Shown here piece after piece: positions 40,854-40,873 of a stretch of DNA of 40,873 nt. The notes beneath the pieces were generated by a model. That model worked only from the letters and a program-made list of their open reading frames with translations, was not told the origin of the DNA and did no database searches. The stretch comes from Gemmatimonadota bacterium. Its GTDB lineage: Bacteria; Gemmatimonadota; Gemmatimonadetes; Gemmatimonadales; GWC2-71-9. The translations under genes and the position numbers were made by a program. Numbering within the stretch: position 1 is the stretch's first letter; each line of letters begins with the position of its first letter. The stretch lies in NCBI GenBank assembly GCA_016209985.1, contig JACQVB010000099.1:1-40873 (forward strand), in the 5' to 3' direction.

Positions 40854-40873
40854 CGCGCTCGGGCCACTGACCC

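Noticed and set aside
40821-40864. Second tRNA-Pro gene at the window end
   Set aside because: The anticodon loop lacks U33, the T-stem is broken by two changes and no acceptor stem can be formed. It is treated as a repeat of the tRNA 3' half.

Overview
The window reads as a chromosomal segment of a GC-rich, soil-type bacterium. Gemmatimonadota is my best guess, held at moderate confidence and from memory of family distribution only. It rests on a TonB-dependent receptor/DUF4249 lipoprotein pair, many secreted proteins of unknown function, and short-period palindromic repeats between genes. No rRNA gene or ribosomal protein is present to settle it.

Layout. Bases 1-2642 hold two secreted proteins behind a palindromic repeat. 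Bases 2748-5167 hold an arsenic operon read leftwards (arsR, arsM, acr3) with two matching operators. Bases 5183-10726 hold an RCC1-repeat protein, a decayed ABC exporter, an SRPBCC-type protein, a secreted MsrB and a DinB protein; a second palindromic repeat lies between the last two. Bases 10794-15434 hold a leftward group: a DUF457-like membrane protein, a GT39-type glycosyltransferase, and a secreted fumarylacetoacetase-fold protein paired with an amidohydrolase lipoprotein. Bases 16449-19355 hold an archaeal-type HMG-CoA synthase/thiolase/DUF35 operon ending in a small ribbon-helix-helix protein. A deleted M28 peptidase gene follows.

Bases 20806-25301 are a leftward sulfur-assimilation operon: a cysteine synthase, a siroheme synthase and a sulfite/nitrite reductase joined by ATGA overlaps. 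Ahead of it lies a leader that encodes an undescribed 34-residue peptide with four consecutive Cys codons. A Rho-independent terminator follows the peptide. This looks like a cysteine-responsive attenuator and is the most interesting item here. Bases 25684-30174 hold the DUF4249/TonB receptor pair and a secreted protein. Bases 30312-33951 hold a probable methanethiol S-methyltransferase (MddA), then a TetR regulator with an alpha/beta-hydrolase-glycosyltransferase fusion. Bases 34166-38246 hold an esterase lipoprotein, a secreted protein, a DUF4926/DUF6883 pair and a sirtuin.

The right end (38300-40873) is an accessory region at a tRNA-Pro(GGG) gene. Broken copies of the tRNA 5' half lie upstream, and a 33-base copy of its 3' half lies about 2.2 kb downstream. 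Between the tRNA and that copy are an AbiEi-like regulator with a near-leaderless promoter and a DUF433/DUF5615 toxin-antitoxin pair whose toxin frame is broken. Several genes in the window (ABC exporter, M28 peptidase, porin-like remnant, DUF5615 toxin) carry deletions, stops or frameshifts. These suggest gene decay, though assembly error cannot be excluded from one sequence.
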